Source: Opitutia bacterium (lineage in GTDB: Bacteria > Verrucomicrobiota > Verrucomicrobiia > Opitutales > UBA953). From it: a stretch of 26,848 nt of DNA. The first letter of the stretch is position 1, and the number at the start of each line of letters is the position of its first letter. The position numbers and the translations under genes are program-made. The stretch is from the NCBI GenBank assembly GCA_947378905.1, contig CANCLV010000012.1, forward strand, positions 1 through 26,848, in the 5' to 3' direction. Under the pieces are notes generated by a model. It was given only the letters and a program-made list of their open reading frames with translations, made no database searches and was not told the DNA's origin. Of the stretch, positions 8,413 through 17,037 are shown in pieces.

Positions 8413-9657
8413 ATGTCCGCACCCTCCCTTAAATCACTCGGCTCAATCTCAGGTCTTCGCGCACTCGTTCGTGTCGACTTCAATGTCCCTCAAGACAAGA
8501 AGACTGGAGCTATTACCAATACACAACGTATTGCGGCCGCACTTCCTACCATTCGTTTCTTGCTCGAAGGTGGCGCCTCTTGCGTGCTGATGTCACACCT
8601 CGGTCGTCCCGATGGTAAAGTGGTTGAGAAATTCTCTCTTCGCCCAGTCGCTGCAGAGTTAGAAAAACTTTTAGGAAAGCCGGTTAAATTTATCTCTAGC
8701 TGTGTCGGTGCTGAAGCCGAAGCCGCTGCCAAATCTTTAAAGCCTGGTGAAGTTTTACTTTTAGAAAACTTACGCTTCCACATCGAAGAAGAAGGAAAAG
8801 TTAAACTCGAAGATGGTACTAGCGTAAAAGCCGACCCTGCTAAAGTAGCTGATTTTAGAGCCTCTTTATCACGTTTAGGAGACATCTATGTGAATGATGC
8901 TTTCGGTACTGCCCACCGCGCTCACTCGTCGATGGTCGGAGTAAATTTACCACGCAAGGCAGCAGGTTTCCTTTTAGAAGCCGAACTCAAAGCTTTCGAT
9001 ACCGTACTCAATAATCCTAAGCGTCCATTATTAGCGATTTTAGGTGGTGCGAAAATTGCCGACAAGATTCCTCTCATCCGTAACCTCATCGAGAAGGCTG
9101 ACGAAATTATTATCGGTGGTGGTATGGCTTTCACTTTCCGTAAAGTTTGTGACGGAATGGAAATCGGTAATTCGCTCTTTGATCCTGAAGGTGCCAAAAT
9201 CGTCGCTGAACTTTTAGAGAAAGCGAAAGCCCGCGGCGTCAAAGTGACTCTCCCGGTCGACTTCACTTGTGGCGATAAATTCTCACCCGATGCTAATACC
9301 CAACCTGCCACGATGGCTGGTGGTATCCCAGCAGGCTGGGAGGGTATGGACGGAGGCCCTGAATCTATTAAGCTTTATGAGGCTGCGATTGGCCGTGCTG
9401 GTACGATTATTTGGAACGGTCCTTGTGGTGTTTTTGAATTCGAAAAATTCGCCGTAGGCACCAAGGCCATGGCTCACGCCGTTGCGAAAGCGACTGAACG
9501 CGGAGCGATCACGATTGTGGGTGGTGGCGATACGGCAACTGCTGCTAAGAAATTTGGTGTCGATACTAAGGTGTCACATTGCTCAACCGGTGGTGGTGCC
9601 TCCTTGGAATATCTTGAAGGCAAAGTTCTTCCCGGTGTCGCGGCACTCTCTGCTTAA
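8413..9657 (+). CDS. pgk: Phosphoglycerate kinase
   Basis: Transfers the acyl phosphate of 1,3-bisphosphoglycerate to ADP in glycolysis. The 414-aa length is normal. The N-terminal domain shows LVRVDFNVP, MSHLGRPDG and LLLENLRFH; the hinge and C-terminal domain show LAILGGAKIADKI, IIGGGMAFTF, WNGPCGVFE and IVGGGDTATAA, with the closing STGGGASLEYLEGK. The leader just before the ATG is rich in pyrimidines (8388-8406) and has no Shine-Dalgarno sequence. tpiA follows after 11 bp, so the two are almost certainly co-transcribed and supply consecutive steps of triose metabolism. Confidence 0.98.
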   Translation: MSAPSLKSLGSISGLRALVRVDFNVPQDKKTGAITNTQRIAAALPTIRFLLEGGASCVLMSHLGRPDGKVVEKFSLRPVAAELEKLLGKPVKFISSCVGAEAEAAAKSLKPGEVLLLENLRFHIEEEGKVKLEDGTSVKADPAKVADFRASLSRLGDIYVNDAFGTAHRAHSSMVGVNLPRKAAGFLLEAELKAFDTVLNNPKRPLLAILGGAKIADKIPLIRNLIEKADEIIIGGGMAFTFRKVCDGMEIGNSLFDPEGAKIVAELLEKAKARGVKVTLPVDFTCGDKFSPDANTQPATMAGGIPAGWEGMDGGPESIKLYEAAIGRAGTIIWNGPCGVFEFEKFAVGTKAMAHAVAKATERGAITIVGGGDTATAAKKFGVDTKVSHCSTGGGASLEYLEGKVLPGVAALSA

Positions 9658-9668
9658 TTTTTATTATC

Positions 9669-10448
9669 ATGTCTAAACGTACTCCACTCATTGCTGGTAA
9701 CTGGAAAATGAACAAGACCGCCACCGAAGGCGTTGAACTTGTTAAAGAAATTTCCGCAGCCTCAGTTGGCTCACACGCCTCTGTGAATGTTGTTCTCTGT
9801 CCGCCATTCACTGCACTTTCTGCAGTGGGTCATGCGATTGAAGGTTCCTTGATCGCACTCGGTGCTCAAAATATTCACGATAAAGTGAATGGTGCATTCA
9901 CCGGAGAAATCTCTGCGTCGATGCTTCGCGATCTTCACGTTACCCACGTCATTATTGGTCATAGTGAACGTCGCAGTATCTTTGGTGAGGATGACGCTTT
10001 TGTAAATCGCAAGGTCTTGGCCGCATTGTCTGCGACCTTAAAACCGATCTTGTGCGTTGGTGAATTACTCGCCGAACGTGAAGCGAATCAAACCATGGAA
10101 GTGGTCCGTCGTCAGCTCGAAGCTGGCTTAGCTGGAGTTCCTGCTGCTAAAGCTGAGAGCGTCATTATCGCTTACGAACCCGTTTGGGCAATTGGTACCG
10201 GCAAGACTGCTACTCCTGCGATGGCTCAAGAAGTTCACGCGTTCATTCGTAAACTTCTCGCTCAACAATTTGGTGCCGACACCGCTGCCCGCATTTTAAT
10301 TCTCTACGGCGGATCGATGAAGCCTGATAACGCTGACGCTTTGTTGGCCGAGCAAGATATTGACGGCGGATTAATCGGTGGCGCAGCCCTCGATGCGAAG
10401 AGCTTCACGGAGCTCGTGCGCATTGCAGCCAAGTCTTTAAGCCGATAA
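9669..10448 (+). CDS. tpiA: Triose-phosphate isomerase
   Basis: Interconverts dihydroxyacetone phosphate and glyceraldehyde-3-phosphate. The 259-aa protein carries the catalytic Lys in AGNWKMN (residue 13), the catalytic His in IIGHSERR, the catalytic Glu in AYEPVWAIGTG, and the phosphate-gripping ILYGGSMKP and GLIGGAALD loops. Length and motif order are typical. It follows pgk by 11 bp and is closed by a strong hairpin, so pgk-tpiA forms a short operon. Confidence 0.98.
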   Translation: MSKRTPLIAGNWKMNKTATEGVELVKEISAASVGSHASVNVVLCPPFTALSAVGHAIEGSLIALGAQNIHDKVNGAFTGEISASMLRDLHVTHVIIGHSERRSIFGEDDAFVNRKVLAALSATLKPILCVGELLAEREANQTMEVVRRQLEAGLAGVPAAKAESVIIAYEPVWAIGTGKTATPAMAQEVHAFIRKLLAQQFGADTAARILILYGGSMKPDNADALLAEQDIDGGLIGGAALDAKSFTELVRIAAKSLSR

Positions 10449-10465
10449 TTCGACAATTTTAGACG

Positions 10466-10504
10466 AAGAGACGATTAGCCCCACACGGGTTAATCGTCTC
10501 TTTA
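10466..10504 (+). terminator. Rho-independent terminator after tpiA
   Basis: GAGACGATTA pairs with TAATCGTCTC (10468-10500), with an extra CCC/GGG inside and A-T pairs at the base, followed by a short T-rich tail. It separates the glycolytic genes from the respiratory operon. Confidence 0.88.
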
Positions 10505-10734
10505 TCTAATACTGTTTAGGGTCGAAATCTCAGTTCGTTTCGCCCATTTTCGGAAAAATACGGATAATATTTAACATAAGTTGTTCATTATAAACATTTT
10601 AAGTCTTTATTATACCTTCAATTTACAGCTTATAAACAGGGTACACACAGGTCTTACCCTCAAATTACCCTAAAAATCGTTAAAAATTTCGGTTGCGAAG
10701 GGGGGTGGGTTTTGTGCCTCTATACAACCTATTC
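10505..10734 (+). promoter_or_regulatory. AT-rich leader and presumed promoter region of the ACIII operon
   Basis: The 286-bp gap between tpiA and the next gene holds the tpiA terminator and then AT-rich DNA that must contain the promoter of the long respiratory operon. I found no well-spaced -35/-10 pair. It does contain an inverted repeat AGGGTA...TACCCT (10638-10660) and two direct TTACCCT copies 11 bp apart (10654-10660 and 10665-10671), which could bind a regulator on one helix face. A G-run (10700-10710) follows, near the first start codon. Confidence 0.4.
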
Positions 10735-10929
10735 ATGAGCGAGCAAAGCACCTCTAGGCAAAACTTCCTGATCAAAGCTGGCACGACCGTCGCCTCTGTT
10801 TTGTCCCTCGGTTTTTTGTCTAAAGCAACTGGCTCAACTTCTGCTTCATCACAGAAAACATTCACCGTGTCTTCTAATCTTTCTGCCCAACCCGAAGGTC
10901 GTGCCGTAGCGCGAAACACTTCACGTTAA
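10735..10929 (+). CDS. 64-aa Tat-signal-like microprotein heading the ACIII operon
   Basis: A 64-aa protein from the ATG at 10735; the frame is open back to a TTG at 10693, but the ATG places the start just before a signal-like segment. It has SRQNFLIKAG followed by a hydrophobic stretch (TTVASVLSLGFLS) and a short polar tail of about 30 residues with no Cys or His. The layout resembles a twin-arginine signal with the second Arg replaced by Gln and almost no passenger. It lies 18 bp upstream of actA, so it is very likely co-transcribed. Small Tat-target proteins of similar size are known beside formate dehydrogenase genes, but I do not recognise this one as a named family. Its role is unknown; assembly or membrane tethering of ACIII is a guess. 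Confidence 0.65.
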   Translation: MSEQSTSRQNFLIKAGTTVASVLSLGFLSKATGSTSASSQKTFTVSSNLSAQPEGRAVARNTSR

Positions 10930-10947
10930 TTTTATCTTTCGCTACCG

Positions 10948-11649
10948 ATGCGTAAACTAATTGAATTTCTAAATCGACCAGCCAGTCGCGGTAATTTTTT
11001 CCGCCGTTCGATTAACAATGCACCGTTCCAGATCTTAGTTTGTTTATTGGCGACCGTCGCTGTCGTTGTTGCGGCGATTAATGAATACGCCACGAATAAG
11101 TATTTAAATGTCGGTTACACACCTGATCAGCCGGTAGCTTTTGATCACTCATTTCACGCCGGGCCTGATTCCGTTCTCGGACTCGACTGCCGTTATTGCC
11201 ACAATTTCGTTGATCGTTCTGGTCACTCAAACGTTCCGACCTCCAATACTTGCTGGAATTGTCACAGCCAAGTAAAGTCCGACAGTCCTGCCTTAGCGTT
11301 AATTCGTCGCAGTGTCGAAACCGGCGAAGCCGTTCGCTGGGTTAAAGTTCACAAGGCTCCAGACTACGTTTATTTCAATCACGCAGTGCACATTAATCGC
11401 GGTGTCAGTTGCGTTGAATGTCACGGTCGCATCGATCAACAAGCCGTGGTCGGTCAGCAAAAATCTTTGAACATGAGTTTCTGTTTAGATTGTCACCGCA
11501 ATCCTGAAAAATTCATTCGTCCGGTTGATAAAGTTACTGATTTAGCATGGAAAGCTGAATCGCCTGAAGCCCAAGCAGCTCAGGGAACCAAGTTCGTACA
11601 CGACTGGAAAGTTAACCCGCCACAAAGCTGTTCTGGCTGCCACCGCTAA
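10948..11649 (+). CDS. actA: ACIII subunit ActA, membrane-anchored pentaheme cytochrome c
   Basis: Electron-transfer subunit of alternative complex III, which oxidises quinol and passes electrons to cytochrome c or directly to an oxidase. The 233-aa protein has one N-terminal membrane segment (about 27-45) and five CXXCH heme sites: C81-H85, C102-H106, C155-H159, C179-H183 and C228-H232, the last almost at the C-terminus. Extra His residues (NHAVH, DHSFH) are available as second axial ligands. Five hemes and the position before actB match the ActA family. The periplasmic part is expected to sit on the ActB Fe-S domain. Confidence 0.95.
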   Translation: MRKLIEFLNRPASRGNFFRRSINNAPFQILVCLLATVAVVVAAINEYATNKYLNVGYTPDQPVAFDHSFHAGPDSVLGLDCRYCHNFVDRSGHSNVPTSNTCWNCHSQVKSDSPALALIRRSVETGEAVRWVKVHKAPDYVYFNHAVHINRGVSCVECHGRIDQQAVVGQQKSLNMSFCLDCHRNPEKFIRPVDKVTDLAWKAESPEAQAAQGTKFVHDWKVNPPQSCSGCHR

Positions 11650-11663
11650 AATAAAATTTCTCA

Positions 11664-14600
11664 ATGAGTAAGAAAGTTTTTCAACATCCTATTGCCCAAG
11701 AGGGCGAAACTACGGGACCCACCTACTGGCGTAGTCTCGATGAACGTAACAAGTCGCCCGAGTTCCGTACGCGCGCCGAACGCGAATTCTTAGACGACGC
11801 TTCCAATATTTCTAAGGTCGAACGTCGTGAGTTCTTAATGCTCATGGGTGCATCTTTTGGTTTGGCTGGATTGGGCCTCGCCGGATGTCGCGAACCTCGC
11901 AACCACACTTTACCTTACAGCAAGCAACCAGAGAACACGATTCCTGGCGTTGCTACTTATTACGCGAGTTCATTCCCTGGTGAGTTAGCCAATCAACCGC
12001 TCATCGTTGAGACTCATCAACATCGCCCAACGAAGGTTGAAGGAAATCCAAGCCATCGTGCAAACGGTTCGGCTTCATCGAAATTTGCTCAAGCGAGTGT
12101 GCTCGACCTTTATGATCCTGAGCGCGCCCAAGTTTCTACCGGTGCAAATGGTTCAGTCATTTCAGTTTCCGAAGTTCGTGATTTAATTCGTAAACTCGCC
12201 GCCTCCGAAAAAGCCAATGGTGGTGCCGGCTTAGCCTTCTTAGCTCGTCCGTCATCTTCTCCCACTCGTGCCGCTTTGGTTTCTGCGATTAAAGAAATTT
12301 TACCTCAGTCTCGTTTTGTTGAGTACACTCCCGTTGCACAAAATCGTGCTGAAGTCGCATTGGGTGCACGTATTTTACCTGATTACGCTCAAGCTCGTCG
12401 CATCTTAAGTCTCGATGCTGATTTCTTAGGCACGGGTGATGCTGCGGTTGAAAATACACGCGCCTACTCAAGTGGTCGTCGTGCCGATAACGCTGAAGAA
12501 GCGGATAAGATGACTCGTCTCTATGTCGTTGAGTCGACTTTCACTCTTACCGGTGCTGCTGCTGATCACCGTCTCCGCGCTTCCACCTCACATATTTCTG
12601 GTTTAGCCATTTTATTTGCTGCTGAAGTTCTCGCCCAAACGGGAAGTAAATCTGATGCTGCTGTTCTAACGTCGAAAGTTTCAGGTATTTCCGTTCCAGA
12701 AGTTTGGATCAAAGAATGTGTAGCTGATTTAGTCAGTGCGAAGGAAAAATCCCTTATCGTTGCCGGCGATCATCTTTCAATCGATGCACATCGCGCTGTT
12801 TATTTGGCGAACAAAGCACTCAATGCTGCGATTCGTGTTGTTGAATCCAATGCATCATCTTCGAACTCAATCGCTGAATTAGTCGTACAACCTGCGAACA
12901 CATTAATTATTTTAGGCGGTAATCCTGCTTACGACGCACCTGCAGATGTAGATTTTGCTAAAGCAGTGAAGTCGGCTAAAAATGTCGTTCGTCTGGGCTA
13001 TCATGGTCCAGCATTTGACGAAACCTCCGCCTTAGTGAAATCAGTCGGTGGTACAGTTGTTGCTGCGTGTCACTATTTAGAAAGCTGGTCCGACGGTCGC
13101 ACGCTCGACGGCACATACGTGCCTGTGCAGCCAATGATTGAGCCACTTTTCCCAACCCTTTCGGAACTCGATGTTTTAGCTCCGTTTGCTGGAAAAAACC
13201 AAGAGCCCTACGCTTTGGTTCGTGAAACTTTTAATCGTCTCGCTAAAAATAATTCCGATGCCGCTTTCGCCGCATGGTTAGCAGAAGGCGTTTTGGCAGA
13301 AACTTCTAGCGCTACGAAGAAATTGAAACTCGATGTCGATAACGTCGAAAAATTCACTGCTCCACAACTATCGTTTAGTTCACTCGAAGCACGTATTTTA
13401 CCCAGCGTACACACGGGCGACGGATTATATGCAAACAACGGCTGGTTAGCAGAAGCACCAGACCCCATGTCCAAGACATCATGGGAGAACGTGATTCTCA
13501 TTAGTCCTAAGCTCGCTGCTAAACTTGATATCGAACCAAGTTCAGGCGTGATCCAAAAAATTGGGGCACTCAATCGAAACATCAATCAGATGGTCGATGG
13601 TAAGCTCATCGCACATTACGCCAAATTAACAATTAACGGCGTCAGCATTAAAGGACCTCTCTTTATCATGCCTGGTATGGCTGATTTCACCGTTGGTTTA
13701 CAATTAGGATTTGGTCGTACGATTGCTGGACGTGTCGCTACTCGTGTGGCTGAACGACTCCAGGGTAAAGTAGTGGGTAATGGCTTTAACGTTTATCCTT
13801 TTGTTAATTCACAATCCTCAGGAGTTCGTACGGGTGTAAGCTTAGAACTCACTGGCGAAAGTCTTCCGGTATGTAACACCCAAGATCACTGGTCGATGGA
13901 AGGTCGCGATGTAGTTCGCGAAGGAAATGCTGAAGACTTACACCATAACGAAAATTTTGCGAAACTCGGAATCGATGGACACGCTCCAGCGGTTTACGGA
14001 AAAGACGAAAATCTTTCTGCAGCTGAAAAAGCAGTGCTCACTCCGCGTGGAAATTCTGCGTATGAGCATCCTAATCACACCGTGGCTCCAAATGTTGCCG
14101 TTTGGAAGGGTCACGAAAGTGAATTCCCTGTTCAACAGCAGTGGGGGATGTCGATCGATTTAAATACCTGTACCGGTTGCAATGCTTGCGTGACTGCATG
14201 TCAGGCCGAGAATAATATTCCAGTCGTGGGACGTGACCAAGTGTTGAAGGGTCGTAACATGCATTGGATTCGCTTAGACCGTTACTTCTTTGACGGTCGT
14301 GATAAAGCTGGCACCGCGATTCCTGAAGACCCACAAGTTACTTTCATGGGTGTTGCTTGTCAGCACTGCGAAACCGCACCTTGCGAAACGGTTTGTCCAG
14401 CGAATGCAACCGTGCACGACGATCAAGGCCTCAACACGATGGCTTACAATCGTTGTATCGGTACTCGTTACTGCGCTAATAACTGTCCGTATAAAGTTCG
14501 TCGCTTTAACTTCCTCGATTACAATAAGCGCGAAGCTGGACACTACTACGAAGGACCTCTCGGACCTGCTAAATTACCTAAGGACCCTGCTGACCTTCCA

Positions 14601-15041
14601 CAGATGCAAAAGAATCCGGACGTCTCTGTGCGTATGCGCGGCGTGATGGAAAAATGTACTTACTGCGTACAGCGTATTCAGGAGGCAAAAATTCAAGCTA
14701 AGGTTCGTGCGAAAGATTCTGCAAATCATCGCGTGGCTGATGGCACCATTCAAGTCGCTTGCCAACAAGCCTGCCCAGCTGAAGCGATTGAATTCGGTGA
14801 TATCACCGATCCAAATTCACGCGTCGCTAAAGCGAAGGCCTCCACACGCACTTACGGTGCCCTCACTTATTTAAATACTCGTCCACGTACCACTTACCAA
14901 GCGAAGTTACGTAACATCAATGCACGTATGCCTGGTGCAAATCGTGTTCCGCTTTCACGCAAGGAAATGGCTGGAAGAGAAGGGCACAGTAGTCCGGCGC
15001 ACGGTGCGGCGGTCCACGAAACTGAATCACACACCAAGTAA
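11664..15041 (+). CDS. actB: ACIII subunit ActB, molybdopterin-oxidoreductase-fold plus ferredoxin-type Fe-S fusion
   Basis: The 1125-aa protein is the large peripheral subunit of ACIII. Near the N-terminus it has a twin-arginine signal (VERREFLMLMG, Arg54-Arg55) followed by LAGC at Cys75, which also fits a lipobox, so it is probably exported folded and may be lipid-anchored. Residues about 100-800 form the MopB-like domain, which in known ACIII binds no molybdenum cofactor. The C-terminal third (about 830-1050) is an NrfC/PsrB-like ferredoxin domain with four Cys groups: CTGCNACVTAC (from Cys836), CQHCETAPCETVC, CIGTRYCANNC and CTYC...CQQAC, enough for the usual three [4Fe-4S] plus one [3Fe-4S]. 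It sits between actA and actC, as in other ACIII operons. Confidence 0.95.
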   Translation: MSKKVFQHPIAQEGETTGPTYWRSLDERNKSPEFRTRAEREFLDDASNISKVERREFLMLMGASFGLAGLGLAGCREPRNHTLPYSKQPENTIPGVATYYASSFPGELANQPLIVETHQHRPTKVEGNPSHRANGSASSKFAQASVLDLYDPERAQVSTGANGSVISVSEVRDLIRKLAASEKANGGAGLAFLARPSSSPTRAALVSAIKEILPQSRFVEYTPVAQNRAEVALGARILPDYAQARRILSLDADFLGTGDAAVENTRAYSSGRRADNAEEADKMTRLYVVESTFTLTGAAADHRLRASTSHISGLAILFAAEVLAQTGSKSDAAVLTSKVSGISVPEVWIKECVADLVSAKEKSLIVAGDHLSIDAHRAVYLANKALNAAIRVVESNASSSNSIAELVVQPANTLIILGGNPAYDAPADVDFAKAVKSAKNVVRLGYHGPAFDETSALVKSVGGTVVAACHYLESWSDGRTLDGTYVPVQPMIEPLFPTLSELDVLAPFAGKNQEPYALVRETFNRLAKNNSDAAFAAWLAEGVLAETSSATKKLKLDVDNVEKFTAPQLSFSSLEARILPSVHTGDGLYANNGWLAEAPDPMSKTSWENVILISPKLAAKLDIEPSSGVIQKIGALNRNINQMVDGKLIAHYAKLTINGVSIKGPLFIMPGMADFTVGLQLGFGRTIAGRVATRVAERLQGKVVGNGFNVYPFVNSQSSGVRTGVSLELTGESLPVCNTQDHWSMEGRDVVREGNAEDLHHNENFAKLGIDGHAPAVYGKDENLSAAEKAVLTPRGNSAYEHPNHTVAPNVAVWKGHESEFPVQQQWGMSIDLNTCTGCNACVTACQAENNIPVVGRDQVLKGRNMHWIRLDRYFFDGRDKAGTAIPEDPQVTFMGVACQHCETAPCETVCPANATVHDDQGLNTMAYNRCIGTRYCANNCPYKVRRFNFLDYNKREAGHYYEGPLGPAKLPKDPADLPQMQKNPDVSVRMRGVMEKCTYCVQRIQEAKIQAKVRAKDSANHRVADGTIQVACQQACPAEAIEFGDITDPNSRVAKAKASTRTYGALTYLNTRPRTTYQAKLRNINARMPGANRVPLSRKEMAGREGHSSPAHGAAVHETESHTK

Positions 15042-15062
15042 TTCTAAACGAATTTTTAATCC

Positions 15063-16472
15063 ATGGCTCACGCCCCTGATCATTCTTCTGAACGTCCTGC
15101 GATACTCGATAAGGTAAATCCTGCCGAGTTACCACGTGCAAAACTCATTCTCAATGACCGCAGCTTTCATTGGATCACCGATAAAGTTTGCGGCATCGTC
15201 GAAGAGCCTACGCCTCTGTGGTGGAAGATTCTTTTCACGGTAGCGCTTTTCGTCGCTTCCTTCACCGGTGCAGGTTTGCTTTATCTCGTTTCAACGGGAA
15301 CAGGTACATGGGGTCTGCGTTCACCCATCGGTTGGGGTTGGGCGATTGTTAACTTCGTTTTCTGGGTTGGTATCGGTCACGCCGGAACTTTGATTTCTGC
15401 GATTCTCTGTTTGCTCCGTCAAAAATGGCGTACGTCGATTAATCGTGCAGCTGAGGCGATGACTATCTTCGCCGTGATGTGTGCAGGTATTTTCCCGCTC
15501 TTCCACGTCGGTCGTGTTTGGTTTGCTTGGTGGCTCTTCCCGCTACCAAACCAAAATGGAATTTGGCCACAGTTCCGCTCTCCTTTAGAGTGGGACGTAT
15601 TCGCTGTTTCGACTTACTTCACGGTTTCGACTTTATTCTGGTACATGGGCATGGTGCCTGACTTCGGAACGATTCGCGATCGTGCGACTACTTGGTGGAG
15701 AAAAGCTTTTTACAGTGTCTTAGCGATGGGCTGGCGCGGCGGAAACCGTCAGTGGTCTAACATGGAAATGGCGTATCTCCTGCTCGCAGGTTTATCCACT
15801 CCGCTTGTTCTTTCCGTGCATACTATCGTTTCGTTCGACTTCGCTGTCTCGAACGTTCCTGGATGGCACACGACCATCTTCCCACCTTACTTCGTAGCTG
15901 GTGCAATCTTCTCTGGTTTTGCGATGGTGCTAACGCTGATGCTTCCCTTGCGTGCAATTTACCGTCTGCATGATGTAATCAATCAGTACCACATCGATAA
16001 CATGTGTAAGATTATTTTAGCGACGGGTACGATGGTCGGTTACGCTTATGGTACCGAGTTCTTCATCGCCGCTTACTCAGGTAACTCTTACGAAAAGTTT
16101 GCGTTTATTAATCGTGCGTTTGGTCAATACGCATGGGCTTACTGGATCATGGTATCTTGTAACGTCATCACTCCTCAACTTTTCTGGTTTAAGAAGATTC
16201 GCGAGAATCACTCCCTCGTGTGGATTATTTGCTTATTCGTGAACGTCGGTATGTGGTTCGAACGTTTCGTCATTACCGTGACCTCACTGGCGAATGATTA
16301 CCTGCCATCGAGTTGGGGTTATTACAGTCCGACCATCGTGGATATCTTCACCTTCTTCGGTACCTTTGGTTTCTTCTCGGTGCTCTTCCTTCTCTTCGTG
16401 AGATTCTTCCCGCTTCTGCCAATGGCGGAGTTGAAGATGGTCTCACCTCACTCCGATATTCATAACCATTAA
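15063..16472 (+). CDS. actC: ACIII subunit ActC, NrfD-like quinol-binding membrane protein
   Basis: The 469-aa integral membrane protein belongs to the NrfD/PsrC family. It has a soluble N-terminus of about 55 residues, then about ten membrane segments. Recognisable pieces are WGWAIVNFVFWVGIGHAG, ISAILCLLRQKWR, the charged/aromatic GRVWFAWWLFPLPNQ, and SFDFAVSNVPGWHTTIFPPYFVAGAI, all typical of ActC. This subunit carries the quinol site near the periplasmic face and is proposed to take part in proton translocation. It follows actB by 21 bp. Confidence 0.95.
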   Translation: MAHAPDHSSERPAILDKVNPAELPRAKLILNDRSFHWITDKVCGIVEEPTPLWWKILFTVALFVASFTGAGLLYLVSTGTGTWGLRSPIGWGWAIVNFVFWVGIGHAGTLISAILCLLRQKWRTSINRAAEAMTIFAVMCAGIFPLFHVGRVWFAWWLFPLPNQNGIWPQFRSPLEWDVFAVSTYFTVSTLFWYMGMVPDFGTIRDRATTWWRKAFYSVLAMGWRGGNRQWSNMEMAYLLLAGLSTPLVLSVHTIVSFDFAVSNVPGWHTTIFPPYFVAGAIFSGFAMVLTLMLPLRAIYRLHDVINQYHIDNMCKIILATGTMVGYAYGTEFFIAAYSGNSYEKFAFINRAFGQYAWAYWIMVSCNVITPQLFWFKKIRENHSLVWIICLFVNVGMWFERFVITVTSLANDYLPSSWGYYSPTIVDIFTFFGTFGFFSVLFLLFVRFFPLLPMAELKMVSPHSDIHNH

Positions 16473-16488
16473 TTTGACGTCACAAACC

Positions 16489-17031
16489 ATGAATGAACGT
16501 AATGAAAGTATCCACGGTGTAGCTTGCACATTCCGCAAGCCTGCTGACGTCTATCACGCTGCTGAAAAAGTACGCGATGCGGGATGGAAATATTGGGACG
16601 TACACTCTGCTTATCCTATTCACGGTCTAGACCAAGCTATGGGTATGCCACGTTCCAAAGTGCCTCGTCTGACCTTATTAGGTGGTGTTACTGGTTTCAT
16701 CACCGGTTGCTTACTCACCTGGTACATGAATTCGTATGACTACCCACTCGTTGTCGGTGGTAAGCCATTCTGGAGCCCCATTTTCCCATTCCCTGTGATG
16801 TATGAGTGCACGATTCTCTTCGCTGCTTTCGGTACATTCTTCGGACAGTTTATTTTAAATCGTCTCCCACAACATCATCATCCCTTATTCGATCTTCCGC
16901 AGTTTGCGCGTACATCGGATGACTCATTCATGATTGTTTTGGAAGCTCGTGATTCCAAATTCCATTTAGATGAATCTCGTAACTTCTTACTCTCTTTAGG
17001 GGGTCAAGAAATCACCGTTATTCGAGACTAA
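16489..17031 (+). CDS. actD: ACIII subunit ActD (DUF3341)
   Basis: A 180-aa protein from the ATG at 16489 (a TTG at 16474 would add five residues). It has the DUF3341 layout: a cytoplasmic N-terminal half (VACTFRKPADVYHAAEKVRDAG...DVHSAYPIHGLDQAMG), two membrane segments joined by a short loop with YPLVVGGKPFWSP, and a short C-terminal tail with DDSFMIVLEA. ActD packs against the membrane subunits of ACIII and carries no cofactor. It starts 16 bp after the actC stop. Confidence 0.93.
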   Translation: MNERNESIHGVACTFRKPADVYHAAEKVRDAGWKYWDVHSAYPIHGLDQAMGMPRSKVPRLTLLGGVTGFITGCLLTWYMNSYDYPLVVGGKPFWSPIFPFPVMYECTILFAAFGTFFGQFILNRLPQHHHPLFDLPQFARTSDDSFMIVLEARDSKFHLDESRNFLLSLGGQEITVIRD

Positions 17032-17037
17032 TCCACC

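Noticed and set aside
8490..8885. 131-aa open frame on the minus strand
   Set aside because: It lies wholly opposite pgk and its sequence is a low-complexity Ser-rich shadow with no family features.
8922..9311. 129-aa open frame on the minus strand
   Set aside because: Also antisense to pgk and without recognisable motifs; the plus-strand pgk frame is unambiguous.
10693..10734. TTG start giving a longer 78-aa form of the microprotein
   Set aside because: The added residues do not fit a signal peptide n-region, while the ATG at 10735 places the SRQ motif a normal distance from the start.
13208..13585. 125-aa open frame on the minus strand
   Set aside because: It is antisense to the well-supported actB gene and shows no domain or signal.
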